Below are positions 32,403 through 40,966 of a DNA stretch of 64,000 nt, piece by piece. The stretch covers positions 1 to 64,000 of the forward strand of contig JAWSVK010000013.1 in NCBI GenBank assembly GCA_033851955.1. The letters are read 5' to 3'. Below the pieces are notes generated by a model, which searched no databases, had not been told where the DNA came from, and saw only the letters and a list, made by a program, of their open reading frames with translations. This DNA is from Profundibacter sp033851955 (GTDB lineage: Bacteria; Pseudomonadota; Alphaproteobacteria; Rhodobacterales; Rhodobacteraceae). Positions within the stretch are counted from its first letter, which is position 1, and each line of letters begins with the position of its first letter. The position numbers and the translations under genes are program-made.

Positions 32403-32438
32403 ATCTGGATATACTGACTGACCAATCTGGACATATAC
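32403..32438 (+). promoter_or_regulatory. Candidate MocR operators before the ABC transporter operon
   Basis: CTGGATATAC (32405-32414) and CTGGACATATAC (32427-32438) are direct repeats whose starts are 22 bases apart, about two helical turns, both preceded by AT. They lie about 170 bases before the binding-protein gene in a 273-base gap. The same motif occurs in the transaminase/MocR divergent region. Rest of the gap: a GGGAGGGAG ribosome-binding site before 32609, nothing else recognised. Confidence 0.6.
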
Positions 32439-32608
32439 GAAGAAAGCAATTTTGCTACACTCCATCCGTTGAGCGCGACGTTTTGCCATTTGGCGGCGCG
32501 CTGTCATAATAATGAGACGCTTAGTCCATAGAACAAATAGTGCGTAAGTTAGCTAACTGAGGGCCAGACTTTTGAATTGGCCCATTATCCTCCGGGAGGG
32601 AGAAATAC

Positions 32609-33751
32609 ATGACGAAATCCAACTCAAATTTTAACCGCCGTTCATTCCTGAAATCAGGCACGGCTGTCGGTGCTGCGGCGCTGGCGACACCTGCGCTGGT
32701 CTCCAAGGCATTGGCTTCATCGGGTGAACTAACCCTGATGGATTGGTCCGATTATTGGCCCGAAGACATGCTGGCGAAATTCACAGCCGAGTCCGGCATC
32801 AAAGTGAACTATGTTGGCATTGGCTCCAATGAAGAGCTGATCAATAAGATGAAAGCCTCAAACGGGGGCGGTGCTGACTTGATCGGCCCAACCAACAACC
32901 GCTCCTTGCAGTGGGGCCCACTAGAGCTGTTGCAGCCATTTGACATGAGCCGCATCAACATTGATGCTGCCAACCCAGCGATGGCCAAAATTGGCCCTGA
33001 CGCATGGGACTTTGGCGGCGCTGGCAACACTTGGATCCCACATATTTGGGGCACCGAGGGCATGGCGTGGCGTGTGGACAAGTTCACGCCAAAAGATGCG
33101 TCTGGCGTGCCGTCCTACGGCGAAATTTGGGCCGAGGAAAATGCGGGCAAAACGATGATCCGTGCGCACTCTGGCATGCTTTGTGCTGGCCTGTTTATGG
33201 AAGCCTCTGGCGAAATGGACCCGGGCTCTGTTTGGGCGGCGTATGAGTCTGAAGAGAACATGCGCGCAACTTGGGCGAAGATCACTGAATGGTGTATCGC
33301 ACGCAAATCCAATCTGAAACTGATCTGGAATGACGCGGATACACAGAAAAATGGTCTGCTGAACGATGGTGTTATCGTTGGTCAAACTTGGGATGGCCCA
33401 CCGCTGTCGCTGAAAACAGCTGGCGATCCAGTGACTTACCAAGCTCCAGCTGAAGGTGCGATGGCATGGGTTGACGGTTTGGCAATGCCAAAAGGCGCTG
33501 CCAACATCGATCAAGCCTATGAGCTGATCAAATTCGCTTATGATCCAATGAATGCGGGCACTGCGATTAACAAACACGGCTACAATTCGCCTATTTTGAC
33601 AGCGGATACCCATGCTGACGCCAACTATGCCAAGAACTTTGCCGAAGCCTATCCAGGTGACGCGCTTGCCAATCTGAATGCTTGGCCAGCCGAGGCACCT
33701 TGGTACGCCGACATTCGCACAGAGTATGTGAACAAGTTCCAAAGCTCCTAA
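32609..33751 (+). CDS. Polyamine-type ABC transporter substrate-binding protein (Tat signal)
   Basis: 380 aa. Twin-arginine signal NRRSFLKSG (9-17) followed by a hydrophobic stretch and a likely cut near ALA-SSG (35-38). SGELTLMDWSDYWPEDMLAK and WDFGGAGNTWIPHIWGTEGM are typical of the PotD/PotF-like (spermidine/putrescine) family. First gene of a binding protein-ATPase-permease-permease operon. The Tat signal means it folds before export, which occurs in several roseobacter binding proteins. Ligand not certain: a polyamine or other omega-amine is suggested by the neighbouring transaminase. Confidence 0.88.
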   Translation: MTKSNSNFNRRSFLKSGTAVGAAALATPALVSKALASSGELTLMDWSDYWPEDMLAKFTAESGIKVNYVGIGSNEELINKMKASNGGGADLIGPTNNRSLQWGPLELLQPFDMSRINIDAANPAMAKIGPDAWDFGGAGNTWIPHIWGTEGMAWRVDKFTPKDASGVPSYGEIWAEENAGKTMIRAHSGMLCAGLFMEASGEMDPGSVWAAYESEENMRATWAKITEWCIARKSNLKLIWNDADTQKNGLLNDGVIVGQTWDGPPLSLKTAGDPVTYQAPAEGAMAWVDGLAMPKGAANIDQAYELIKFAYDPMNAGTAINKHGYNSPILTADTHADANYAKNFAEAYPGDALANLNAWPAEAPWYADIRTEYVNKFQSS

Positions 33752-33765
33752 GCGACGTAATATTT

Positions 33766-33842
33766 TGTCCGGCCGCATGCCTTGTGGCCGGACATTTTCA
33801 GGGCGTAAACGCCCAACCAAAGTGCCCGCAAGAGGCGTTTTT
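33766..33842 (+). promoter_or_regulatory. Hairpin and alternative terminator-like folds between the binding protein and ATPase genes
   Basis: TGTCCGGCC (33766-33774) pairs with GGCCGGACA (33786-33794), followed by TTTT. Downstream, CGCCC at 33810-33814 can pair either with GGGCG at 33801-33805, or, shifted, AAACGCC (33807-33813) can pair with GGCGTTT (33834-33840) followed by T. The first hairpin probably raises binding-protein mRNA; the two downstream folds exclude each other. Confidence 0.5.
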
Positions 33843-33865
33843 ATAATCAAAATAGGGAATATCAC

Positions 33866-34978
33866 ATGAGTTCTGGTGTTGCGGTTGATCTAGAGAACGT
33901 CTGGATCAAGTTCGGAGATTTTGTCGCTGTAAGAGAGGCAAATGTGAGCATCAACGGGGGTGATTTTTTCTCGTTTCTCGGCCCATCGGGCTGTGGGAAA
34001 ACCACGATTTTACGCGCCGTATCCGGATTTCTGGATCCCAGCGAGGGCCGCGTTCTGATCGGTGGCAATGACATGGCGGGCATCGGCCCGAACAAGCGCC
34101 CCACCGCGTTGATTTTTCAAAACCTAGCTTTGTTTCCGCTGATGAAGGTCTGGGAAAACATCGCGTTTTCCATGGAAGTGACCGGTGCCAGCGCTGGCGA
34201 GCGTCGCAAGCGGGCGGACGAGTTGCTCGATATGATCGCGCTCGAGGGCCAAGGCGACAAACTGCCAAGTGAGCTGTCGGGCGGGCAAAAACAACGTGTG
34301 GCAATTGCCCGAGCATTATGTGCGAACCCCGATGTTTTGCTGCTGGACGAGCCACTTTCGGCGCTGGATCTAAAGCTGCGCCAACACATGCGCACCGAGC
34401 TGCGTGAAATTCAGCAACGGGTTGGCATCACATTCATTTACATCACCCACGACCAAGGTGAAGCACTGACCATGTCGGACAATGTGGCGGTGATGAAGGC
34501 CGGGGTGATTGATCAAATCGATTCAGGGCACAATATTTACGATCACCCATCGACCCCGTTTGTGGCGTCATTTGTGGGTGAAAACAACGTGTTCCGCGGT
34601 AAGGTCAGCGCGGTAAACGGTAATGAAGCGGTTATTTCGACCAACCGTTCTGGTGATCTGCTGGCCCGAATTACCCCGACACAAGTTGGCAAAATGAATG
34701 TTGGCGACGATGCGATGATGTTCATCCGCCCTGAAGCGCTGGAGCTGGGAGAGGCTAAACCATCTGCCAAAACCACGATTTCAGCCAATGTGATCAACGA
34801 AGAATTCGAGGGCAATTCGTTCAGCGTGTTCCTAGAAGGGGACGGCGGCAAGTCGATCAAAATGTCGGTGCCCAATCTAGGGCAAGACAATATTTCTGCC
34901 CGAGGCGAGAACCTGTCGCTGCACTATGATGCAAGCAATGCTGTGATCATGCCGGCTGGCGATCTGGCGTCGGAATAG
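33866..34978 (+). CDS. Polyamine-type ABC transporter ATP-binding protein
   Basis: 370 aa. Walker A GPSGCGKTT (39-47), signature LSGGQKQRVAIARAL, Walker B VLLLDEPLSALD, H-loop YITHDQGEA, and a C-terminal TOBE domain (about 280-370) with FIRPEALELGEA. This is the PotA/PotG type. It energises the two permeases encoded downstream. Ribosome-binding sequence AGGGAA lies before the ATG. Confidence 0.92.
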   Translation: MSSGVAVDLENVWIKFGDFVAVREANVSINGGDFFSFLGPSGCGKTTILRAVSGFLDPSEGRVLIGGNDMAGIGPNKRPTALIFQNLALFPLMKVWENIAFSMEVTGASAGERRKRADELLDMIALEGQGDKLPSELSGGQKQRVAIARALCANPDVLLLDEPLSALDLKLRQHMRTELREIQQRVGITFIYITHDQGEALTMSDNVAVMKAGVIDQIDSGHNIYDHPSTPFVASFVGENNVFRGKVSAVNGNEAVISTNRSGDLLARITPTQVGKMNVGDDAMMFIRPEALELGEAKPSAKTTISANVINEEFEGNSFSVFLEGDGGKSIKMSVPNLGQDNISARGENLSLHYDASNAVIMPAGDLASE

Positions 34979-34987
34979 GGGCGCGGC

Positions 34988-35917
34988 ATGAAAAACAATA
35001 TGATTTTTGCGCAGTTCTTTAAAAACAACGGCCTGATGATGGGCAGCCTTTTGATAGGGTTGGTCGGCTTTTGGGTGATTGTTTTGGTCATACTGCCCCA
35101 GCTTTCGATGCTGGATTATTCGTTCCGCTATAACCTACCACCCGCCGAATTGGGCGGCCCCAAAGATGTTTATACGCTGCACAACTACAAGCATTTGTTG
35201 TACGGCGCTGAGGGGTCCTCGGGCACCTATAACACCGTCGATTTGATGGTGTTTGTGCGCACGATTATAGCTGCCATGTTGGTAACGATTGCCAATATCT
35301 TGATGTGTTACCCGTTGGCCTATTATCTGGGCCAGTCCAAAGGCTCGGGATTTGTACGCTTGTTGGTTGTGCTGCTGATCATCCCATACTGGATCAACGA
35401 AATTCTGCGGGCTTTCGCTTTGCGGATCATTTTCGGTGACAGCGGATTGATAAACGAAGTTCTGATGCTGACCCATCTGACGACTGAACCGATCGACTTT
35501 ATCCGCCAAGATATCGCGCTTTATGCGGGGCTGGGATATGCCTATATCCTGCTGATGTTGTTTCCGATGTATAATGTTATCGAAAGCCTTGATCGCAACC
35601 AGATCGAGGCGGCCCGTGATATGGGCGCGTCCTGGGCACGCATTCATCGGCGCATTGTTATCCCACATGCCAAACCCGGGATCGCGTCAGGTGCCACGAT
35701 GGTATTCATGCTGTCGGCCGGCGCCTTGGCCGCGCCCCAAGTGTTGGGCGGGCCCAGCAGTCTGTGGTTCACGCAACTGGTGTACCAATGGTTCAACGAT
35801 TCACTGAATTGGCAACAAGGTGCGGCCTATGCAATGGTGTTGCTGCTGTCGACCATCCTGATTGTTTTGACCCTGATGCGTGTCTTCAAGGTTAACATGG
35901 GGGACATTGGCAAATGA
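34988..35917 (+). CDS. Polyamine-type ABC transporter permease (PotB/PotH-like)
   Basis: 309 aa with six predicted membrane segments. NQIEAARDMGASWARIHRRI VIPH is the EAA loop (given in part), preceded by ALYAGLGYAYILLMLFPMYN. The long periplasmic loop RYNLPPAELGGPKDVYTLHN is usual in PotB/PotH. Overlaps the next permease gene by 4 bases (ATGA). Confidence 0.9.
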   Translation: MKNNMIFAQFFKNNGLMMGSLLIGLVGFWVIVLVILPQLSMLDYSFRYNLPPAELGGPKDVYTLHNYKHLLYGAEGSSGTYNTVDLMVFVRTIIAAMLVTIANILMCYPLAYYLGQSKGSGFVRLLVVLLIIPYWINEILRAFALRIIFGDSGLINEVLMLTHLTTEPIDFIRQDIALYAGLGYAYILLMLFPMYNVIESLDRNQIEAARDMGASWARIHRRIVIPHAKPGIASGATMVFMLSAGALAAPQVLGGPSSLWFTQLVYQWFNDSLNWQQGAAYAMVLLLSTILIVLTLMRVFKVNMGDIGK

Positions 35918-37107
35918 GTAGTAAATTCCTCTCTCGCTTTGCGCTGGGCGCCTATCTGATTATCTTTTTCAGCTATCTGTTGGGACCGCTTTTGGTGATG
36001 TCCCTGACAGCGTTCAACTCATCGGGCTTTCCGTCGGTTTCGCCTTGGGCGTGTTTCACTTTTGAATGGTTCACAGTCCTGTTCAACGATGACCGTATTC
36101 TGATCAGCATCATCAACAGCCTGAAAATTGGCGTTGGTACGGTCATACTGTCGGTGTCGATGGGCCTTGCTGCGTCATTGGTGTTAACGCAAGTTTGGCC
36201 AAGATTGCGCACAACATATTATACGCTGATCATCGCACCAATCCTTATTCCCGGCGTGGTGCTGGGGATTTCGACCGTGGTGTTTTGGGACAAAGTTGGC
36301 CGGATGTTTGGCCCCTCGGCCGAGCTGTTTTTCCACAACGGACTGTTGTTGACCATATTGGGCCAATCCACATTCATCGCATCCTACTGCATGCTGGTGT
36401 TTGTGGCGCGTCTACAGCGGTTTGACACGGGCCTAACTGAGGCCGCTCTTGATTTGGGCGCGACACACACACAGGCCTTTCGCAAAATCCTGTTGCCGTT
36501 TATGCGCCCTGCGATTGCAAGTGCTGCGGTGCTGGCGTTTTTAGCAAGTTTCGAGAACTACAACACCACGACATTTACCTTCGGGAATTACCCAACTCTG
36601 ACCATCGAGTTGGCGCAAAAGGTGCGCTATGGTATCAACCCATCCATTTCATCGCTGGCGTTCATCATTATTGCGGTGACTGTTTTCGGAGCGCTAGCTG
36701 TTGAAGCGATCCGTCGTAATTCGGTGCGCAAAGAAGCCATCAGGGAAGGCAAAGCTGCTGCAAAACCCGGCAACATCTTGCCCGGATTTTTGCGCGGCAA
36801 TCCGGCGGCATTTGTCTTTGTCATATTGTCGATTATCGCGATCACGATGGTTGGCACCGCCCAGAGCCATGATCCGAAAGAATGCAAAGCTCAGGTGCTT
36901 TTGGAAAAGAAAGCCGAGATTGCGATCCGGATCGAGGCATTGCGTCAGCAGCGATTGATCAAGGATCAATCCGAAGCACGCCAAGGGCCGGACATCTTTA
37001 GTACGCCAGATGCGGATGCTGGCGATGCCGCTAAAACCCCAAGTGGCAGCGGCGCTTTTGGCGGTGTGTTCGCGCCGACCAATCTGGACAGTGAAGACGG
37101 TGAATAG
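35914..37107 (+). CDS. Polyamine-type ABC transporter permease (PotC/PotI-like) with C-terminal extension
   Basis: 397 aa; PotC-type permeases usually end near 270. Residues 1-267 contain six membrane segments and the EAA loop TEAALDLGATHTQAFRKILL (175-194). Residues about 268-397 are extra: a basic stretch, another membrane segment (about 298-314, PAAFVFVILSIIAITMVGTA), a charged helix EKKAEIAIRIEALRQQRLIK, and an acidic, Gly/Ser-rich tail. No frameshift explains it. Function of the extension unknown. Confidence 0.88.
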   Translation: MSSKFLSRFALGAYLIIFFSYLLGPLLVMSLTAFNSSGFPSVSPWACFTFEWFTVLFNDDRILISIINSLKIGVGTVILSVSMGLAASLVLTQVWPRLRTTYYTLIIAPILIPGVVLGISTVVFWDKVGRMFGPSAELFFHNGLLLTILGQSTFIASYCMLVFVARLQRFDTGLTEAALDLGATHTQAFRKILLPFMRPAIASAAVLAFLASFENYNTTTFTFGNYPTLTIELAQKVRYGINPSISSLAFIIIAVTVFGALAVEAIRRNSVRKEAIREGKAAAKPGNILPGFLRGNPAAFVFVILSIIAITMVGTAQSHDPKECKAQVLLEKKAEIAIRIEALRQQRLIKDQSEARQGPDIFSTPDADAGDAAKTPSGSGAFGGVFAPTNLDSEDGE

Positions 37108-37111
37108 AGCT

Positions 37112-37136
37112 AAGGGCCGCTGTCATCGCGGCCCTT
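37112..37136 (+). terminator. Hairpin after the ABC transporter operon
   Basis: AAGGGCCGC (37112-37120) pairs perfectly with GCGGCCCTT (37128-37136), loop TGTCATC. No T-run follows, so it may only partly stop transcription before the phosphodiesterase gene 20 bases on. Confidence 0.6.
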
Positions 37137-37155
37137 GCCGAGAAACGCGTTCACC

Positions 37156-37956
37156 ATGTTGATTGCGCAAATAAGCGACACACATCTTTCTGGCCCAGGC
37201 CTAAAAACTTTTGGCATTGCCCCGATGGCTGAAAACCTGGAGCGCTGCGTTGCGCATATCAACGCTTTGACTGTGATGCCTGATGTGGTGCTGCATACAG
37301 GGGATTTGACCAATAATTTTCGCCGTGACGAAGCGCAGCGCGCTGCCGACATTTTGTCGGACCTGAACTGCCCCTATTATTTGGTTCCCGGCAACCATGA
37401 CGACCGCGATACCATGTGGGATGTGTTTGGCGGCACGGCCTGCCCAACGCGGGCGGGCGGGTTCCTGAATTATGTAGTCGAGGGCGCCGTTCGCATCATC
37501 GCATTGGATAGTCTGGATGCTGGGAAAAGTGGCGGCATGATATGCGAGTCGCGTGCGACATGGTTGCGCGCTGCCCTTGCCGCGGGGAATAACCAGCCGA
37601 CGGTGATTTTCCTGCATCATCCGCCGATGAAATGCGGGGTGCCTGAATCCGATTTGGACGGGTTTGACGGCGCGGATGTTCTGGCCGACATTGTTTCGGC
37701 TTACCCAAACATTGAGCGCATTCTATGTGGTCATATCCATTTGCTTACCCACGCGCGTTGGTGCGGTACAGTTGTCACGACGGCCCCGAGTATGGGGATG
37801 CAGTTGAATTTGGATCTAAGCCAATCCAGCCCGTCAAAATTCCTGCTGTCTGATCCGGCATACCTGTTGCATCACTGGATACCCGAGCAACGATTAATCA
37901 CGCATTGTATTCAGGTGAATGATGCAAAAGGCCCTTTTGACTTTGTAGACCACTAG
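37156..37956 (+). CDS. Calcineurin-like phosphodiesterase (CpdA/class III cyclic nucleotide type)
   Basis: 266 aa from the ATG at 37156 (MLIAQISDTHLSGPG). All metal-binding motifs of the metallophosphoesterase fold are visible: DTH (8-10 region), GDLTNN, GNHDDR, a His in FLHHPP and GHIHLLTHA. Class III cyclic nucleotide phosphodiesterases look like this, so cAMP hydrolysis is possible, but other phosphodiesters cannot be excluded. Follows the transporter operon after 48 bases and converges on the sixA-like gene, sharing CTAG at their stop codons. Confidence 0.85.
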   Translation: MLIAQISDTHLSGPGLKTFGIAPMAENLERCVAHINALTVMPDVVLHTGDLTNNFRRDEAQRAADILSDLNCPYYLVPGNHDDRDTMWDVFGGTACPTRAGGFLNYVVEGAVRIIALDSLDAGKSGGMICESRATWLRAALAAGNNQPTVIFLHHPPMKCGVPESDLDGFDGADVLADIVSAYPNIERILCGHIHLLTHARWCGTVVTTAPSMGMQLNLDLSQSSPSKFLLSDPAYLLHHWIPEQRLITHCIQVNDAKGPFDFVDH

Positions 37957-38459
37957 TTGGTCAAATCCCGTGGCACGACAAAAGCTTCGACGCGGCCAGT
38001 GTGGGGCGAAACGTCAGCCCAGCTTTCGGCTTCAAATTCAATCACTGTGGTTGCGGCGGATGGGTACTGGTCAAATTTCGGGTGATCCGGCGTGGTTTTC
38101 ACCAAATTGGCAGCCAGCATCGCAGTCCCAGGATTGTGCCCTAGCAGCATAACACTATTGTGTCGGACGCCTTGCAAAATGGTGAGCATCCGATCTGGTG
38201 AAGCCAAATACAGAGCAGATGTGAATTGCACATCGTTGGCCTGATGACAATGTTTGGCAATATGCCCCCAGGTTTGGGATGTGCGCCGTGCCGTAGATGA
38301 AAAGACGGCTTTGGGGCAATATTTATTGTGCGCCAACCACTGACCAATCGCACGCGAAGCCGCATGCCCTCGTGTGTTCAAGGCACGGTCATGGTCATCC
38401 AAGGTGGGGTCGTCCCAACTGGATTTAGCGTGACGGGTCAGGATCAAACGTAGGGTCAT
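37953..38459 (-). CDS. SixA-like histidine phosphatase family protein
   Basis: 168 aa from the ATG at 38459 (MTLRLILTRHAKSSWDDPTL). RHA with H10 is the phosphoacceptor motif of the histidine phosphatase superfamily and LLGHNPGT carries the second catalytic His. SixA removes phosphate from phospho-His in phosphorelay proteins; whether this is the role here is not known. The start lies inside the end of the ferredoxin-like gene (35-base overlap); a longer frame to 38510 is possible. Confidence 0.82.
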   Translation of the reverse strand: MTLRLILTRHAKSSWDDPTLDDHDRALNTRGHAASRAIGQWLAHNKYCPKAVFSSTARRTSQTWGHIAKHCHQANDVQFTSALYLASPDRMLTILQGVRHNSVMLLGHNPGTAMLAANLVKTTPDHPKFDQYPSAATTVIEFEAESWADVSPHTGRVEAFVVPRDLTN

Positions 38460-39102
38460 TGGGATTAAAAACTGCCATATGGAAAGCGGATTGTTCGGCC
38501 AATCTGCCATAATTCACCCCCGCGGGGCAAGCACTTCGCACTAAACAACCTGTTTCCATACAGGCTTTGCCGGCGGGCTTGTTCAAATGGGATTTACAGC
38601 CCGCCACATCATAATCTTGCGCTAAGGCGTCCACAGGGCAGGCGGCCTGGCAAGGCCGGGCGCAATTCGTGCAGGGGTTTGGGCCCGTTACGGGCAGGTC
38701 AACATGCACAGGTAACGCCACCGCCGCCCGAAAGGACACAAACAGGCCAGCAAGATCGTGCACCAACAATCCAACAGGCGACACCCACGCCCGACCGCTG
38801 CGTTTTGCCCACTGGATGAAGGGTGCGTAGGGTGGCCCGTCCGACGGAAAAATGGCGGCGGCGTCTTGGTTTTCGGCCCAAGGGGTGACCACGCGTTTTG
38901 ACCAGCGATCCAGCGGATCAGGCGCGTTGTCACTGTACTCGGATGTTGTGACAAAATTCGGCCAAAAGCCGGGTTCATGCGGGCCAAGCAACAGCAGAGT
39001 TTTGGCCCCATTCGGTGCAGCGTCATTGGCATCGGGGTGCAGGGCACCGAAAATATCCAGATGTAACGCATTCAACGAGGTTTGCAGGGCTTGGTATTTC
39101 AT
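38425..39102 (-). CDS. 4Fe-4S ferredoxin-like protein (QueG-like iron-sulfur part)
   Basis: 225 aa from the ATG at 39102, which overlaps the desaturase gene stop (ATGA). Residues 144-155 give CxxCxxxCxxxCP (CTNCARPCQAACP) and further Cys at 169, 181, 186 and 192, enough for two [4Fe-4S] clusters. The layout recalls the iron-sulfur part of epoxyqueuosine reductase, but the cobalamin-binding N-terminal domain is not evident (PPYAPFIQWAKRSGRAWVSP is similar in style only). Electron-transfer role likely; substrate unknown. No signal peptide. Confidence 0.75.
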   Translation of the reverse strand: MKYQALQTSLNALHLDIFGALHPDANDAAPNGAKTLLLLGPHEPGFWPNFVTTSEYSDNAPDPLDRWSKRVVTPWAENQDAAAIFPSDGPPYAPFIQWAKRSGRAWVSPVGLLVHDLAGLFVSFRAAVALPVHVDLPVTGPNPCTNCARPCQAACPVDALAQDYDVAGCKSHLNKPAGKACMETGCLVRSACPAGVNYGRLAEQSAFHMAVFNPNDPTFDPDPSR

Positions 39103-39905
39103 TTGCGAAAAAATGGCAGCGCAAGCAGCCATGCCAAATTCGAGGGGCGATCATCCTGCCATTGCAGACCAATGGTCATGTCGTCATGGCCGTTTTTGGG
39201 TTGCGCAATATAGGTCCGAAACATCCGGTCCCAAATTGATAAGGCAAACCCATAGTTGCTGTCATGTTCACAGCGTTTGTCGGAATGATGTACACGGTGC
39301 ATGTCAGGTGTGACCAATACGAGCCGGATGATAGCATCCAACCAAAGGGGCAACTTGATGTTGGCGTGGTTAAACATGGCGGTGGAATTCAGGATGATTT
39401 CGAACAGAATAACAGCGATTCCAGCTGACCCAAGCAGATACACCAGCCCGATTTTTAGCACCATCGACAGCGCAATTTCGACAGGGTGGAACCGAATAGC
39501 GGTGGTCACATCAATGTCGCGGTCAGCGTGATGCACACGGTGTAGCCTCCACAAGATTGGAATTTTATGGGTGATCAGATGCTGCAGCCAGATGGCGAAA
39601 TCTAGAACCAGCACCGTCAGCAGTATTTCTAACCCCGCGGGCCAGCCCACTTGGTTAAACAAACCCCAGCCCAACCGCTGGGCATCATAGGCGGCTCCGA
39701 CGGCAAGCAGCGGCAGCACAAAGGGAATAACATAAGCCATGGCGCGCAGGGCAAAGGTATCAATGATAATCAATGCCCAATTGGTGGCCCAGCGTTTTTT
39801 GCGGGTCTCGGTGCGACTGCGGCGTGGCAAGACGGTTTCAATCACGGCCAGCAATAAAAATAGACCGACAAAAATGCCCAGACGGACGTATGTTTCATTT
39901 TCCAT
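39099..39905 (-). CDS. Sterol desaturase / fatty acid hydroxylase superfamily protein
   Basis: 268 aa, three to four membrane segments. The di-iron histidine clusters are visible: HLITH, HRVHH (LWRLHRVHHADRDIDV) and a later HRVHHSDK. These enzymes hydroxylate or desaturate lipids using O2. Substrate unknown; roseobacter homologues are often annotated only at superfamily level. Translationally coupled to the ferredoxin-like gene, which could supply electrons: this pairing is an inference from the overlap. Confidence 0.85.
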   Translation of the reverse strand: MENETYVRLGIFVGLFLLLAVIETVLPRRSRTETRKKRWATNWALIIIDTFALRAMAYVIPFVLPLLAVGAAYDAQRLGWGLFNQVGWPAGLEILLTVLVLDFAIWLQHLITHKIPILWRLHRVHHADRDIDVTTAIRFHPVEIALSMVLKIGLVYLLGSAGIAVILFEIILNSTAMFNHANIKLPLWLDAIIRLVLVTPDMHRVHHSDKRCEHDSNYGFALSIWDRMFRTYIAQPKNGHDDMTIGLQWQDDRPSNLAWLLALPFFRK

Positions 39906-39979
39906 AAGCCAACAATACCTTGTGCGTACAACTGGCGCAAATGTGACGGGCGCACGATTTCGTCAGTGTTGAGAGCGTG

Positions 39980-40843
39980 TTATTTGCGGATCAGGCTTCC
40001 CGCCCCGTGATCGGTGTAGAGTTCCAGCAGGCAGGCGTTTGGCGCACGGCCATCCAAAATGACCACGCCGCGCACACCACCATTGATAGCTGTCAAAGCA
40101 GTTTCGGTTTTTGGGATCATACCGCCTGCAATGGTGCCGTCTTTGGTCAGGGCGTCAATCTGGGTTGGGGTCAATTCGGTCAGAAATTCTCCGGATTGGT
40201 CTTTCACACCGGCCACATCGGTGAGCAACAGCAAGCGGTCCGCCTGTAGTGCCGTGGCGATTGCGCCTGCTGCTGTGTCACCATTGATGTTATAGGTCTC
40301 GCCATTTCGGCCAGCACCCAAGGGCGCGATGACGGGAATGGTGTCGGCCTCAAACAGAGTGTGTAAAACGGAAGGGTCCAATTCAACCGGGGTGCCAACA
40401 AACCCAAGGTCAGGGTTGGTTTGCTCGCAGATCATCATGTTGGCGTCTTTGCCTGACAGACCGACCGCTTTGCCGCCCTGTGCATTGATTGCCTGCACGA
40501 TCCGTTTGTTGACACGGCCCGACAGCACCATTTCCACCACTTCAACAGTGGCCGCATCGGTGACGCGCTTGCCATCAACGAACTCGGATTTAACGCCAAG
40601 CTTGGCCAGCATTTCGTTGATCATAGGTCCGCCGCCATGCACGATGACAGGGTTCACGCCGACCTGCTGCATCAGCACGATGTCGCGCGCAAAACTGTCC
40701 ATGTCAGCGTCATTGCCCATCGCGTGGCCACCAAATTTCACCACTACAGTCGCGCCATCGTAGCGTTGCAGCAGGGGCAATGCGTTTGAAAGGGTGCGGG
40801 CGGTTGCGGCCCGATCGAGGTTTGCGGCGTCTTGTGTCTTCAT
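39980..40843 (-). CDS. argB: Acetylglutamate kinase
   Basis: 287 aa from the ATG at 40843 (MKTQDAANLD). VVVKFGGHAMGNDADMDSFA, PVIVHGGGPMINEMLAKLGV, GLSGKDANMM and the C-terminal IDALTKDGTIAGGMIPKTET are the ArgB signatures. Catalyses the second step of arginine synthesis, phosphorylation of N-acetylglutamate, and is normally inhibited by arginine. An ATG nine bases upstream is closer to AAGG (too close), so 40843 is preferred. Usual neighbour of engB in this group; here one SDR gene lies between. Confidence 0.95.
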   Translation of the reverse strand: MKTQDAANLDRAATARTLSNALPLLQRYDGATVVVKFGGHAMGNDADMDSFARDIVLMQQVGVNPVIVHGGGPMINEMLAKLGVKSEFVDGKRVTDAATVEVVEMVLSGRVNKRIVQAINAQGGKAVGLSGKDANMMICEQTNPDLGFVGTPVELDPSVLHTLFEADTIPVIAPLGAGRNGETYNINGDTAAGAIATALQADRLLLLTDVAGVKDQSGEFLTELTPTQIDALTKDGTIAGGMIPKTETALTAINGGVRGVVILDGRAPNACLLELYTDHGAGSLIRK

Positions 40844-40966
40844 GATCAACATCCTTATTCCATTCCCTGTTAATAGCTTGCGGGCGCGCTGCCAAGTGTT
40901 GTCCTATTGGATTGTGTTTTAGCGGGCTTCAACCTAGGGTCTGATTAAGCGAGAAAAGGGACTGAA

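Noticed and set aside
32921..33865. 314-codon minus-strand open frame opposite the Tat-type binding protein gene
   Set aside because: Shadow of a clear transporter gene; spans its terminator-like hairpins.
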